DNA of 64,000 nucleotides, taken from NCBI GenBank assembly GCA_947561715.1, contig OX387202.1, positions 15,389,001 to 15,453,000 on the forward strand. Reading direction: 5' to 3'. Below are positions 48,298-62,100 of this stretch, piece by piece; positions within the stretch are counted from its first letter, which is position 1, and every line of letters begins with the position of its first letter. The notes below the pieces were generated by a model. That model did no database searches. It was given only the letters and a program-made list of their open reading frames with translations, and was not told the DNA's origin. This DNA is from Ascidia mentula. Lineage: Eukaryota > Chordata > Ascidiacea > Phlebobranchia > Ascidiidae. The position numbers and the translations under genes are program-made.

Positions 48298-49886
48298 AGC
48301 AATATTCTGCCAAGAACTTTCGTACTAGCGGAACTAAGCTAAACCCTGCAGAAGAATAAATACAAAAAGTTACACTTTTGAAATGTCAGCCGTTTCGTTA
48401 TAAACCTCTAATTTGGTAGAACAGACCACATACGAAGGGAACGGCTAGCGTCCTTGAGGTACAAAATACTTCTCATGCAGGCGCTTGATAGCGTATATCC
48501 ACTACCCTATGGATAACTAACCATGCAAAACACGCCGCAATGCTTACAATTTAAAGAATTTGTTATGTAACCCGCATCGAACGCCTTTTTGCCCTGGGCG
48601 CTACAAAATTATTGCAATTAAACTTAATGAGCTACTGTTTTTTTTTTGCATGGAGTACTGTTGACATAAATACAAATGCGCTCCCTGTACAGCAACTTGT
48701 CATTATATTCGACTGATGTGTTCTGCCGGATGGAGCGTGTCGGCTTTTTCAAACGAAGGCCATCCTGTAATATCATGCATATGTTACATTTTGACGATTG
48801 TCTGCCTCATCAAAAATAAGATTAATGCGCTTGTGTTATAAATATAATATAGCCGACTGAAACTGAATTTCACAAAAAAGGCTTTTTCTAAATGCAAAAA
48901 ATATATAAAAAAAAAACAGTACTACACAACGGCTTTACGCACGAGACAGGAAATTTAAGGACTTGAGGGCTTCTGAACTGCCATTGATGTCATCAAGAAT
49001 TTTGACTGACGCCAATGGCCAAGAAAAGCTCCTCACATTCATCTTGTCTGGCAATTTCTCCATGCCGTGAAAACCACGCACAATTTTTGAATTGGTGCTT
49101 GGTGACGCAAGAAATTCCTTTCTGCGAGGTATTTCGCCTTAGCTTTACCATTCCATGGCAAAATAGGTTACGTACACGTGGCACTTACAATTAGCTTTTT
49201 GAAATTAAACTGCTTTCGTACGTCTGCTATGCAATGTTGAGTATACTACATAGGACAAAACCAAAATATATGAAGCACAGTCTATGTACCACAATTTACT
49301 CAAGTTTTTACACCCACTGAATTGCTGTAGCTGTAGTGCAGCAATACTCAGCAGAATATCAAAAAGCACTATAAACAGTAACATGGAATTAGAGTGTAGT
49401 AAAGTGTACACATGTTAATTAGGTACCTAATGCAACACGTGGCAACTTCTGAAGCTACTGTTGTTTGACTAAGGTTACTTCAACAGCAAAAGACGCGAAC
49501 GCTGCGGCCAACCACATGTTTTAAAGACAAACAAAGTACACCGGCATATAGCTTCATAAGGTTTGATGTCGCTTTCAGTTAAACATATTTGGGGCTTAAA
49601 TGTTGAAACTGTTTGACATGTTAAACAAGCAATCTCTTCACCAAAAGACATCTGCACCGAAATGATTTAAACGCATTGGGGACGAATTATGCAACTCAGA
49701 ACGCATTAATTACTGGGTAAATGATTTGGCAAAACGGACATCTCTGCAACAGATCACGCTTTCTGACAGTTTCACGAATTTATTGACCTGATAACGGAAA
49801 ACTGCCACCCCAATTCTAACGCCCCTGTGTACACCAGCAACCAGTTCTAAGTTCTATTCTTACGTCACAGCGAGCTTTTGTCACGT

Positions 49887-49892
49887 TTTATT
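49887..49892 (-). terminator. Possible KIF15 polyadenylation signal
   Basis: Minus-strand AATAAA about 600 nt past the KIF15 stop. I saw no closer canonical signal. A variant hexamer nearer the stop is equally possible. Confidence 0.25.
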
Positions 49893-50146
49893 CCACGCTT
49901 GGAAAGGTCACTATTTTTAAATTTACGTTTTAGGTTACCGCATGCGTAACGCACTACTACTTGCTCAAAAAAATAGTAACTAATGTACCGCACAAAAACA
50001 AAGTTGCGCGCCTAAACAAGTACTATTAAACATGATTATAGATCGAGCCGTTTTCAAGCACATTGGGGACCGTTTTTGTGTAGATTTCAGTCAAAAATGA
50101 TCGACAATCGTTCGAAATACTGAATTATTTCAAATGCAGTGATTAC

Positions 50147-50207
50147 TCGATTGTAAGCCGCACCAAGGGTGGGGTAAAAACCTTTATAAGCTGCGGCTTA
50201 CAATCGA
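50147..50207. repeat. Perfect 16-bp inverted repeat (hairpin)
   Basis: TCGATTGTAAGCCGCA at 50147-50162 is exactly reversed and complemented at 50192-50207, with a 29-nt loop. It lies about 290 nt downstream of the KIF15 stop, so it may fall in the 3' UTR or be a small foldback element. Confidence 0.85.
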
Positions 50208-50497
50208 ATAAACACGATAACTTTTGTAAAATATACATTTGACTACTGCCACTCCAAATGCTTTCAATCCGTTGCACTGAAATTGACCGCTAATTAGCTC
50301 ATGATTTTCAGAAAACAGACTAACATGCACTTCACAAAATCCGGAGATTTTGTATTTTGAGATACAATAGCTGCGCCAACAACATTTATACAAATATACG
50401 AAGCAATAAATATGTTTAGGACAGAGTGCAAGATAATGTATTAAATCTTCGCAAGAGATGCACAGGCGGAATGTGTTGGATTTTGATGAAACTATGG

Positions 50498-53400
50498 TTA
50501 AGACGGGTTGGATCGGGCGGGAGAGCAACTGAAGCGTGACTTTTTTACGGTTGATTGCTTTTCGGTGTGACGCAGGAGTTCACTTTGTCGTTCGCATTTC
50601 TGCTTGAGCTGGTTGCGCTCCTGCAAAAATAGAAATTTTGTCATTATGGAAGACAAAACGAAATTGTTTTTGAAATCATATATTAGGCCACATTGTTGCC
50701 AAATTGTTCTTTTCTGGTAAGGCGAAGGGACCCGATGTCAGTGGTTCTTAACCAGTGGGAAATTATATGATTGTAGGTGGGTAATTAGTCGGCACCAAAT
50801 TACAAATGTAGTTGGAAAAGAAACAACATGTTCTGCATTCACTGTGTGTGGTACACTTATTGGTAATTGGTTCTGCCATGCGGTCGAAAAAGTTACAATA
50901 AGTACAACAGATACAGCGCAAATTCAATCATTAAATTCTTAGTTAAAAATTTAAACATAAGTGCGGAACAAGGATTCCGATTAAACTGAAAGTGGAAAAT
51001 GAGATAAAAAAGGTTAACAACCACTGCTTTATGCAGTGAAAATATAATTAATCAACATTTCTTAAAAGCTGCACCAGCGTATACCAGAGGCAAGATAACC
51101 ATACAAATAAACGCGCCCGAAGCTACAAGGGCTAGGAAAAATTAATAACTAGGTCAGAAGCAAAGTGAGTCAACATTTACATTTGTGATATCAGCTAGTT
51201 CGCTTCGAATTTTTTGGAGGTAGTGGATTTTTTGCAGGTGGTTTGTGTGCCCGGCTAACTTCGCGTTCTCGCTCGACAGCTCGTTGAGGCTCTGGCAAAA
51301 TAAACAGGAAAAGTTGGAACTCGTGGTAATAGCCGTTACAATCGCGCCAATTGGATAAGAAAAGTGGATTTAGAATATGGAAGATTTAAAATGTGGCCGC
51401 CGAAATGAACAGAAATAGGTGTCACTATAGCATAAATTTGCAGGTTCATATAAGGGTTAAGTTTATAATGAGGCGGGTGATTGGCAGCATGGGTCAAGCG
51501 CCCGACCCATATACCAAGAACAAAACCTGATCGGTATTCGTGCCCAGGATATCCTGGGTTCAAATCCCGGTGCGGTCAAAAAAAAAGTTTATGATGAGAA
51601 ATACAATACTTTAAATCAATTTCGTGTTTTGCCTAAAAAAGTAAAAACCAAAATGATGCAAAAACTAAGGGTGTACAAATGATTCGTCGAACACAAAATT
51701 TTGTGCAAATATTAAAAATGAATAAACTTGTACCAACTTAAAAAGTGAAAAATGGGGCACCACGCATATATTCGCGCAATTTGTTACTGATGGTCCCTTC
51801 AAAACAAATATCTCCGGTCTCTGCATCACGTCTTCCTATTCCACAACAATAGGTACGAAAACACGCACATAATATACGGCGGCAAGATCGTGCAGAAATG
51901 TTGACGGTCACCAAAACCCAATACAATACATCGCAACCCACACCCCGTACTATCAAGTACTTACCTGTTCGGCATTTTCTCGTAAACTCCGTTCTTTTTG
52001 CAGTTCCGAGCGCAAGGTTTCACATTCCTCGGAAAGTTTGTTCATTCTGCAAAGCCGTTTTGTTTGTTTGGGATCATGAAATTGCGGTTTTGGTAAAGCG
52101 GGCGACTAACTGCACGATTAATACAGTACTATAGGTCTGTTTGAATGAGTAAAGGAAACGCCAAACAGTCTTATGGACAACCAAGATTTGGTATTTGATC
52201 TTTTTCGAAGAGTTATATAAGAAAAAAACCGAAGTCATATGTCGTTTTCTGATATATAGATATTTCGCCAACAATCAGGCATCGTCAGTATCAATTATTG
52301 AAATAGAATCACATAAAAAAACATGACCACAAATAACGTTTCTTATATAAATCACAGTACGTCTACAGTTTATATGACAAGCAAACCGATCAAACATTTC
52401 CACGTTTTGTTTAGGAAAATAAAAAATAAAAACTATTAGTTGAGGTTCAAGATGTTTTTACGAGTAGAGAAAGTTATGGAAATATTTCGCCATAAAACCA
52501 TTTCTTGTTACCTTTCAATGTCCGACGCCCTCGAAGCTATGTTATCTTCGTGCGCTCTCAGCTTTTCACACACTTCCGACAGCTCTTCTTTCAGCTTCTC
52601 ACACTTCGTTTTCTCCTGCTCAGCGTCACGCCTGAGTGCCTGCGTCTCCGTCACGTGATCCTCATCCCTGTTGGTGATTGGTTCATTTGAAAATTGCACG
52701 AATTAACGTGAAGTCTTACGTTTTTTCTTTATCCTGTGCCACTTGCAGCGCGAAGTTTGTGTGATCTTGTTGAAGTTGATCCGCGAATTGCTTCTGGGAT
52801 TGGAGTTGGATCTGTAGACCAAACATTGTCGTGGTTAACTTGACCACAATAAAACTCACACCCACATTAGGCAAAAAAACATGCCAAATATTAAATTCAA
52901 CCATGATGTCACTCTACTATGATATTTTGACGTCATACATGCGTTTGTGACGTAACAGCACAAGCGTTTGTAAGGAGAATTGCTGTTACCAACATTTCCG
53001 ACCGTTACGAAACGCCTTGAATAATGCTAAAGATATGATTTCTATCCTCACCTTGAGTTGGGCAACCTCTTCTCTCGTCTTCTGATGTTGTTCCTCTGCG
53101 CTCTTGATTCTCACATCCTTCTCCTGCATCTCGGACTCCAACCTCCCGTAGTGTTCGGTGAGTCCCGACAGGTCATCCTGGAGGTTGTCCACCTAATGGC
53201 GCATATTCACAAATCAGTACAACAGGCAGCATTGGTCAAGTGCCCGACCCATACAACAAGAAGAAAACCAGATCGGGATTCGTGGCCAGGATATCCAGGG
53301 TTCAAATCCCGGTGTGTTAAAGGTACAGAAAACTATGGTGTCGCCGGATAACATATGGCGTCCATACGTTCAGTTAGTCTGGCAACAGTTAACTACATTA

Positions 53401-56400
53401 CACCGTAAATGGATGCTGTCGTGATTGAAACGTTTGCATGGTCTGTTATCAGGCGCAACATAGCTTTTCAAGAATACGCTCATGGTGTGCACCCAGCCAA
53501 ACTAATTGGCAAGCATTCGAGAAGGCAAAACGAATACTAAGGTTCAAGCAGCAATTTAGAAGCAATAGTGACAAGCCATTTACAGATGGTACAGTGCAAA
53601 CTATTTCGGCAGATCAGGTCTCATCAGTGCAGCTTGGTGACCGAGAAAGCAGCAAAATATTTGAAATATTCTCAACCAACCTCGAACTGACGTTTGGATA
53701 TTTCCAGTTCGAAAGTTTCGCGAAGGTGTTCGAGCTCTCTGGTGTATTTCTCTCCACGGGTTTTGTAGGTTTCAACTTCCTGTACACAGATACGAGCGAT
53801 TCATTGGATCACTTGGGTTTAAGTTTAGTTTCTTTAGATTTGACAGGGGGTGAAGACACAGTAATTGAGTCATTTAAGTGCGATTGATCAATGCGTATTT
53901 GGGAAATTAATTGATAATTTTTCATATATAAAGACCGTAAATTAGATATGAAAAAATATTTTTATTTTACAAATGTCATGCAAAAAAAAATTAATAAATT
54001 TATTCAAAAAATCCATCAATTCGACATCAAATTTAAACATAAATAGAACTAATTTTAGGCAAAATCGGAAATTTTAAATTTTCCCCAATTCACACAAATT
54101 TAATAAATCTGAGACCTGGGCAAGTGCACAAGCATTCTCCTTGCTTTCCTTAAGTTCGGTTCGTAGTTGTTCGCTCGATATATCTTGGAATGTCATCGCA
54201 CCCCGCAGCTCGTTCACTTGCTGGAGCAGAGCCGACATTGCAACCTAAAATTAAAAAAAAAATTTGGGAATTTTTATTCGGTTTTCCACAAAATGACAAT
54301 TTGCCTGAAACTGCAAACACGAGAGGGCACCAATAGCTTTGTTACATCACAACTGTTTAAAATTTCATTAAGTATTTTACATCTTGTCACATTGGAACCG
54401 TAATTTCATTTTTGGACGCGATTATGGCTTAAAATTCGGCCCATTTACCATTTGTGCGATTATGGCTTAAAATTTGGGACCATTTACCATTCTGTGATCG
54501 AACGTTCACCTCACCTTATTATTTTTAGAAATCTTTTCTTCGGATTCCAGTTTGGATTCGAGTTTGGCAACTTTGTCTCTTTCGGCGTTGGCCTCCTCAA
54601 TAGAAGTCGTCATTTTTCTTCTCAATTCCCTGTTTTCATTTTCGAGCTTGCTTTCCAATGCTTTGTGACTCACCTTTAACTGCTCCTGGGCTCGCTGTCA
54701 ATACGAAACGGTTTATAAAGAAGCCAACGATTGTGGTTCTTATCGTATAGCAAACACCATTTTTCATAAATCAGGTTTACACTGGGGTATTGGAGGGATC
54801 CAATTATAACCCACAAGGTAAATGTACAAACAATGCATAAACTTAAGAATAAAATAGGTTATGAAGAAGAAACTGATGGTGTCTATATGGGAGAAATCGA
54901 TTTTTCTGTTGTTTGCAATTAACTAGCTGACTCCAACCCGAAACCTATGGCTGCATATCTGGCCTATCGGTTTAACACAAGTACTATTATAACACTATCC
55001 TACGGCAGCAATATATATGTATCTTTCAATGAAATAATATATCATACATATATGCATTTATAACTACCGTAGGAAATGCGAAATATTTGTACAAATCACA
55101 ACACCCACTTCCAATTCCACCCGGAACTGAGCTATCGTTTCTTCACATTCCCGAAGTTTGGAGTTCGATGACGTCATCTGCTCTCGCATAAAATCGTTGT
55201 CGGCAGTTAAGGCCAACACCTCTGTCTCGTGCTGTTCGGCTCTGACCGTTAGTTCTTCCACCGTCGTGGTTTTCGATTTCAGCTCGTCTTGAGATTGTTG
55301 TAGAGAGGATCGGAGGGTCTCTAGTCTCTGAGAGCGAAAAAATAGATTTTTAGTGATGAGTACGTTTCCACCGGTATGTGTTATGGATTTACGTTGGCTA
55401 TTTACAGAGCGTTTTTAAACGTCTTTTTAGTGATTGTCGTATGAATTGCTTATTTAGTAATTAAAAGCTCTTCTGGCAAAAGAAAAACAAAATTTTACAA
55501 AAAAATTGGTTTACATTTTGCATTTCTTTCTGGGAGTTGAGCAATAAACTCTTCTTCTCTGAGAGTTCGCGATCGGCTGATTTCATCATAATTTTCAGAT
55601 CTTCAATTTCTTCTCGTTGAACTGAAAATAAGTTCAACAATTTTTTCATAAAGGACGAAAGACCGCTTACATTTTATTCTGTTTCTTTTTTACTAAACAT
55701 GGACCTTTACTTAAAAAATGTGGCTTGTAAGAAGTTTTACTAAACATGGAATGTAACCCGTAATGATATTGGCAAAAACGTTTTAGTAAGCGACAAAAAA
55801 ACGTATGGTTAAATGCAAAAGCAGGGGGATTTTTAACAGCTTTGTACATTATGACGCATCTATTTACTCTGATTTTCAAATTTCAACTTCTTAATTGCGT
55901 CTTTATGTTTTTCTGAATCTTGCTGAAGTTTATCTATGACTGCTTCGTTTTCTTCTCGCTGATCCGTGACAGCCTGAAACAAATTAAACCGTTTTTAGGG
56001 TCGAATTTCGTAACAGTTGGAGTTTAATGAGCACCTTTTGCACTGCAGTGCATTTTCCCACCATCGCCGCCAGCTGTTGCTTCAGTTGGCTGCACTCCCT
56101 CTCCAAACCCACCACCTGCTCTTCGAACTTCGTTTTCGACTCCCTCTCGCTTTCCAACTCGAACTTGAGGGCGATGTTGCTCATTTCGTCCTGGATGTCA
56201 AGTACGTCGGATTGCAAGTTAAACGAACCTGAAGGAAATACATATAGGGTTTGGATGTGTTTAATTACACGAGAATATATTCAATAATAATAATAAAAAC
56301 AAGCATTGAAAAACAGATGAATAAATGAAAAAGTTATACTATTACATTTACGTAACATATTTACGATACATTTTATACCAAAAGCAATAAAAGTGTTTTT

Positions 56401-59154
56401 TCGTATTAACTACTATTTTGCATTTCATGCTGAGGCCAGATTAAAAAAAGGTTAAAACGAATGCAATTTGTGAAATATTAGACATACTAGACGTAGATAT
56501 GTTACAGCACACGTGTATGATATCAACCTACCGTCCAAACTCGCATCCAAAACACTAAAAACCGAATCCTTGGACGAGGATTTCAACAATTTTCTTGCGC
56601 TCGGACACTTGGCGCCGGAACCAGGTCTTTTGAAACCCTACAATAGAATCAGCACGTTTAATAGAATAGCGGCATCATTGTATATGTTAATGTCGGTTAG
56701 GGTGGTGTTTATTCAACCAAGCAGACGGGAATGCAATAAAATGCTGGAAAAAAAACACATAAACATCGCAAACATTTTTGTTTGTCACATTTTCAAAAAT
56801 GTTGGCGAGAAAATAAATTTATTGTGACAAAAAGCTGCCATGAAAAAGGTAAAATTGCTTCCCGTTTGTTTCAAATGAACATTAAGTTCAGAAATATTTC
56901 CTGTTATCAAATGACAAGGCAGGATCGTCCCCAATGCACAGGCCCTTACTAGGAAATCTCAGCTATCAAAACTAATAGGTCAAGGTATTTGGTGTTGCAG
57001 CTTATTTGATTAAGTCAGTTTTGATTTTTATCGACAAGTGAGTTTTGGCCATAATTTAACTGGTATTCGAGCACCAACGCCAAGGTTTCGAAAGAATGTA
57101 TAAAAAAGCTTCGAAAGATGCCGAAACCTGGTCTTTCTTCTGTGGAGTGGTCAAGGTCCTCAGTGTGGAATTATAGGTGGAGTTGAGTTGTTTAATTTGC
57201 ATTCTGGCGTCGTCTTGTGACGATTGGAGCATTTTTTCCAGTTCAAGTTTTTCGGAACGAGTGGCGGCCAATTCCGTTTCCGCCCGTAGCAATTTTTCAC
57301 TGAGGAACAATTTTGTTTCTTGTATTATTTTTTCAAGAAGTTAATTTCTGACAGGTAGGATCGACATTATTATCCCCTATTAAGCAAATTTTTAACAAGA
57401 TAAACGATTTTTAACATAATATAATTTTGTAGTTTAGTTTTTGGGTGGTTCTTTTTCACCCAACAACAACATACTTCACCCGTTTAAGCAAGTTTACAAC
57501 AAGAGTTTTTTTAACAAGTCCTAGATCAACCAATAATAGCAGCTTGTTTGTTGTTTTTACCGCCATTGAACTTGATAAAAAAAGATCTTTAAAATAAAAT
57601 AATAGTGATTTGGCAAGTTAGCAACGTGGTCCTTACTTTAGCGAGGTAACTTCATCTTTGTGGTGCTTTTTCGCATTTGCCAGTTCTTCTTCCAACGCTT
57701 TTATCCGGCCGTCGTTTTGAGGGCGAGGCTGGCTTGGCAAGACTGTAGAAAAAAACACCAAGTTACACAAAAAACATAAAAGACGAAGCAACATCAATCC
57801 ACCTTCCGTGATATGAGGATTTTCCTTGACAAGCCTCTCGTATTCCTCCAACAACTTAGTCTTCCTCGACACCGTGAACTGCAATCACAACGTTTAGGTT
57901 ACTACCGTTGTATAGACAGGGGGATAAACATGTGCTATAGACAAGTTGTCGAACTGTGCTTATTTATAAGGTTTGTGATTATTTTTAAGAGCAGTGTCTT
58001 AAAAAATACAAATGTCTTTGGCTTTGTCATCGAAATGTTAATTAAATGGTACGTTTTAAGACGTATTCGGTCACTTTTGCACAACAAACTATGTTACCAA
58101 AACTAGAAATTGTCGTTGTGAAGCCCCTAAAAACGTCTTTGTCCTGGCACAAACCATTTGCTTCTGGTTAGGATTCATGACAATCCGATAAAATGTCAAT
58201 TTTGCTGTTTAATAAAAGTTTTTTTGGATGATTACGTCATCTTACCTGCAAAAAACCTTCGATGGTCGGCATGGATTTCAAGTGTTCTACGTCACGTTCC
58301 AGCTTTAACTTTTCGTGGATCAATACCGCCACCTGGGGGTGATTTTGAATCTGAAAGTTAAAAATCAACATTTAGTTGCATTCTCTTTTATGGCCCCTTT
58401 TTATGAATTTGTTCAATCAATTTAATGCAAAACAAAAACAGATATGGGAAATGCAGCTAAACAATTATATTGTTTTGGAATATGCGAAGTAACTTTAGAG
58501 TATTACTAACCACATATCATACATAATGATGCTACCCGAAGCACTACCTGGTCATTGAGGACTTTTATTTCCTTCTTCAATAAACCTATTTCGTTGTTAT
58601 TGTTGTTGTCATCTTCCCCTGCTTTCGGTTTGCCTCTCAATCTCTCAATAGCGGAGTCGCGAAACTTAATTATCATGCGCGCCGACATCAGAGCTTTCTC
58701 GTTCTTCGCTATTGTGCTTTTAAGCGATGTGACTTTCGCGCTGATGCGATCCGTTTCTCGAGTGTGTAGTTTCCACAGTTCCATGGCTTGCAGGAACCAC
58801 TGCTTGTAGTCGCCGTCATCTGTCCAGACAACGTAGTTGTTGTTAAGAGTACTTGGTACTAATAACATCGACCGGATTCCGCGCGTTCAAACAAACAGGC
58901 GCACTGATAAAAACCATCAAAACGGAGCAAATTTGTTTAGCAATTGCATTTCAACAGGTCCGCTAGTTAGTATAATGTCCGCCACAGCCTTTATGTAACG
59001 TTGTAGCAGTTTGCATACATTTAAAACGAACGTGTAGTTGGCATTGCTAACCCACAAACCATGTCATGTAAGGTGTATTACCTTGCGGTTGTGTCTTTGC
59101 ACCGACTGATGTCTGGGATTGGGTCAGCATAAATTTTAATCTTCTGATTTCATT
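50498..59154 (-). CDS. KIF15: KIF15 exons 9-28 (coiled-coil stalk and tail)
   Basis: Exons: 59154-59082, 58819-58548, 58350-58246, 57878-57803, 57742-57637, 57299-57128, 56637-56532, 56228-56035, 55973-55868, 55621-55515, 55327-55109, 54694-54515, 54244-54116, 53779-53681, 53192-53052, 52811-52720, 52667-52512, 52046-51965, 51291-51181, 50620-50498. They encode Glu/Lys/Gln-rich heptad sequence. Exon 11 ([20 protein letters not shown]) aligns with the vertebrate HHPRVAKYA segment, and exon 27 with the conserved C-terminal leucine-rich motif. Exons 14, 21 and 22 use weak donors (GTTTCG, GTCTCA, GTTGGT). The tail ends in a basic, Ser-rich stretch ([15 protein letters not shown]), possibly regulated by phosphorylation. 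Confidence 0.88.
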
Positions 59155-62100
59155 CTGCAACGAAAAATTTTTAGAACAGGATATAAGTTTGGCAACTGTC
59201 AGTACGTTCGAAACTTTTGTGAAATGCTGTGATTCAATGTCATTGCATTTGTATGTATTTAAAATAAGCCAGTCCATTACGACTGCAGTGACAAAATATA
59301 AAACAAAGCTTCCTAAATGTCAGAAAAGTTTAAATAATACTGTCTTGAGAGTGCCTATATATCTGTAATGCCTCTACGAATTTAGGAACATTACAAGCAG
59401 TCAAGGCGATTAGTTTACTTTTCACATGCTACAGTATATGGTTCATTAAAAACTTTTCTGTCGTACACCAGTTCACACAATCAGTTTAGATGCTATTCTG
59501 CAGCTATAGAACTAGGCTGCAATGCCTGGGCTACGAAGCTTGTAAACCCAACGATCTCGATACAATAGCTGTGATTGCCAAGTAAGGACTTGTGCAGTGT
59601 GTTGACCCTGCCAATCATGCCATTGCAAATAGCATTGCTGCTATTATATAGAAGACACATAATGTAGTGAACCAGTTACATGGGCGACAAGACAAGTTAC
59701 CTGCAGAGCAACGATGTCACCATGAGCATCCTCATTCACTCGTGCCTTGTTCTTAATCATCTTCGCCCGCTGTGCGAAGTACAAAGTGGAGAGAGTTTCA
59801 CCGCAACAACTTGAGTTAGGATGGACGTTAGCGATAATGCAAGTGCGAGCATTTCCTCCAACCGAATCCTGAACGCATGTGGTTGTTGAAAGACATATAA
59901 GTTTGACTTGCAAATTACTGTAGCATGATGATTAGTAAATTATGAACTCTATAAATGATAATGGTAATCGTTAAATTATCAACTTATAGTCATGTGCTTG
60001 AGAGCTTTTTAGCACAAACTAATGTATCACTGCGTGACTAACAACGTTTAACTTGCACACTGTCACAACATTTTGTTAAAGAAATTGGAAAAACTTAGCC
60101 CGGTTCTATATTGGTATATACTATAGAAAACAAATAGTTTTATAATTATAGCAACAAATTTTTTATCATCTCCGTCAGGAAATCCATGTGTCAAATACCA
60201 GGTGAACCAAACTTACCCTCAGCAAAAACGTCAGCTTTGAATCCCGGTATGGAACATGTCTGGATTTTCCATTGCCGATGTCAACCAGGGACATGATAAC
60301 ATTACCCAAGACACTCAAGGATTTATTGATGCTCCCAGCTTCTTTCAATCTTGCTCCTGAGGCCCCAGTGTCGCGTTGTCGCTCCGATCCAGCAAGGTCC
60401 ACCAAGTTTAGTAAAGACTGACGAACTTTGGTGATCTCACCTTAAACCATTGACAATGCTATAAAAACTTCAAAAGAAAAAGTCGATCTGTTTGCTTAAA
60501 AATACAACAAAGAAAAGTTTTTATATTTCTGACAAAAGCTATGTAGTAAGATGAAACAAGCTGCACAGAGCTGTAACTGTGGCATTACATGGAAACACTA
60601 AACAATTTTCATGAAAATTGTGACCTTTCTAGCTGCCTATTTACCTGTTTTGTCCTCCGACTCAATGGATACGGTAAAGACAGCATGGCTTCTCGAGCTT
60701 TCCCTGTTCATGGAAGTAGCGGCCACATGACGATGATCCCAGCCTTGTTGTAAGACCTGAAAATTGATAGTTTTTAGGTACTTTTGATTGAAAAGCTCAA
60801 ATCTATTATATAATTATATGCAAGGCAAACCTATTGGCTATACCCAGCCTTGTTAGTACAAACAGTATCACACAACCACACTATTAACATTGTAAAACAT
60901 AATTTCAGGTTTTTCACAGCTTTTTAGTGATAAATGAAATTTGTGTAAACACTCTTTCTAAAATGGTCTACATACATTGGCACCATAATTACCTGGTAGG
61001 CTTTTGTGGCATTTGAAACCATAATTTCTTTTTTCCCATCAACAAACACCCCATTTTTCAGCGACTCCCGTAGTTGAAGAGATGAGGTTGGATCTAGGTC
61101 GAGGAGATCATAGATTTGTTCATTGTAGATCTCCAGAAAGGAACATTTGCAGAGAAATTCTACTTGGTCACCATGCTGTAATAAAAATTTCAATATCAAA
61201 GTTGTAGCATTTCATTCACACAGATTTTTATATCACACACATTTGTAAGCATGAAACTTACACATTAGTATAAGGGTATCACTAGAGTACAGAATCGATC
61301 AAACAGCATCATAAACTAGTAAAGCAAAGGGGGTTTTAACATTAAGTGTATATGATGGATGACATACACTTCTTAGAATGTGTAAAATAATATGCTACAT
61401 AGAAATTTGGATAACAAAATGAAACACAGGAAATGTGCTGCTCTATTGTGCCAAAAGAACAACAATACGGTTTCTACTAATATGGTTTTCCAGAAACTTA
61501 ATTACCAGGTCAATTTTTCTTTGAATCAGTTGGAACAAGTATTCCAAAGCCCGCGGTATGACTCCTCTTAGCTCTCTGCTGCACTCAGTGGAAAAGTTTT
61601 CACTAGGTCCGAGCATTGTGTATGTCTTACCAGACCCAGTCTGACCACTAAAAATGGTTAAAAAATATGTTTATCTGGAAAAAACCAATAACTGACACAA
61701 GTCTGGGGCAAAAACCATTATTCAGACATGAAATTTTTTCAAATAGTTTGTAAATAATGTTTGCCATTTGATATTGTAATTATTGTGGCAATCAAGGATG
61801 ATATTTTCTTTGTTTAACTTACTATGCAAATATTGTGCCATTGTATCCTTCAATGCAGCCTTCGACAATCTTTCTCCCAACGGTATCAAAAACATTTTTC
61901 TACAAGAAAAATAATAACAAATTTTTAGTTTTGTTTTTTGAATAAACCAGTACTAAAAAAATACACAAGAAAACTCCGTTCTTTCCATATGTAAGGGTTA
62001 AACTACATTTCCACCTGATCAACATTCTGTCCAGCAACATAGTCAAAAGTAAAGTCCTTTGCAGATGAGTTTTGAGTGCTTCGAATAGACAAAGAGGTGA

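Larger units (their letters stand above)
48346..50497. other. Intergenic region between CDO copy B and KIF15
   Basis: About 2.1 kb of AT-rich DNA. It contains the hairpin at 50147-50207 and a possible KIF15 polyadenylation signal at 49887-49892. No supported coding exon. Confidence 0.6.
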
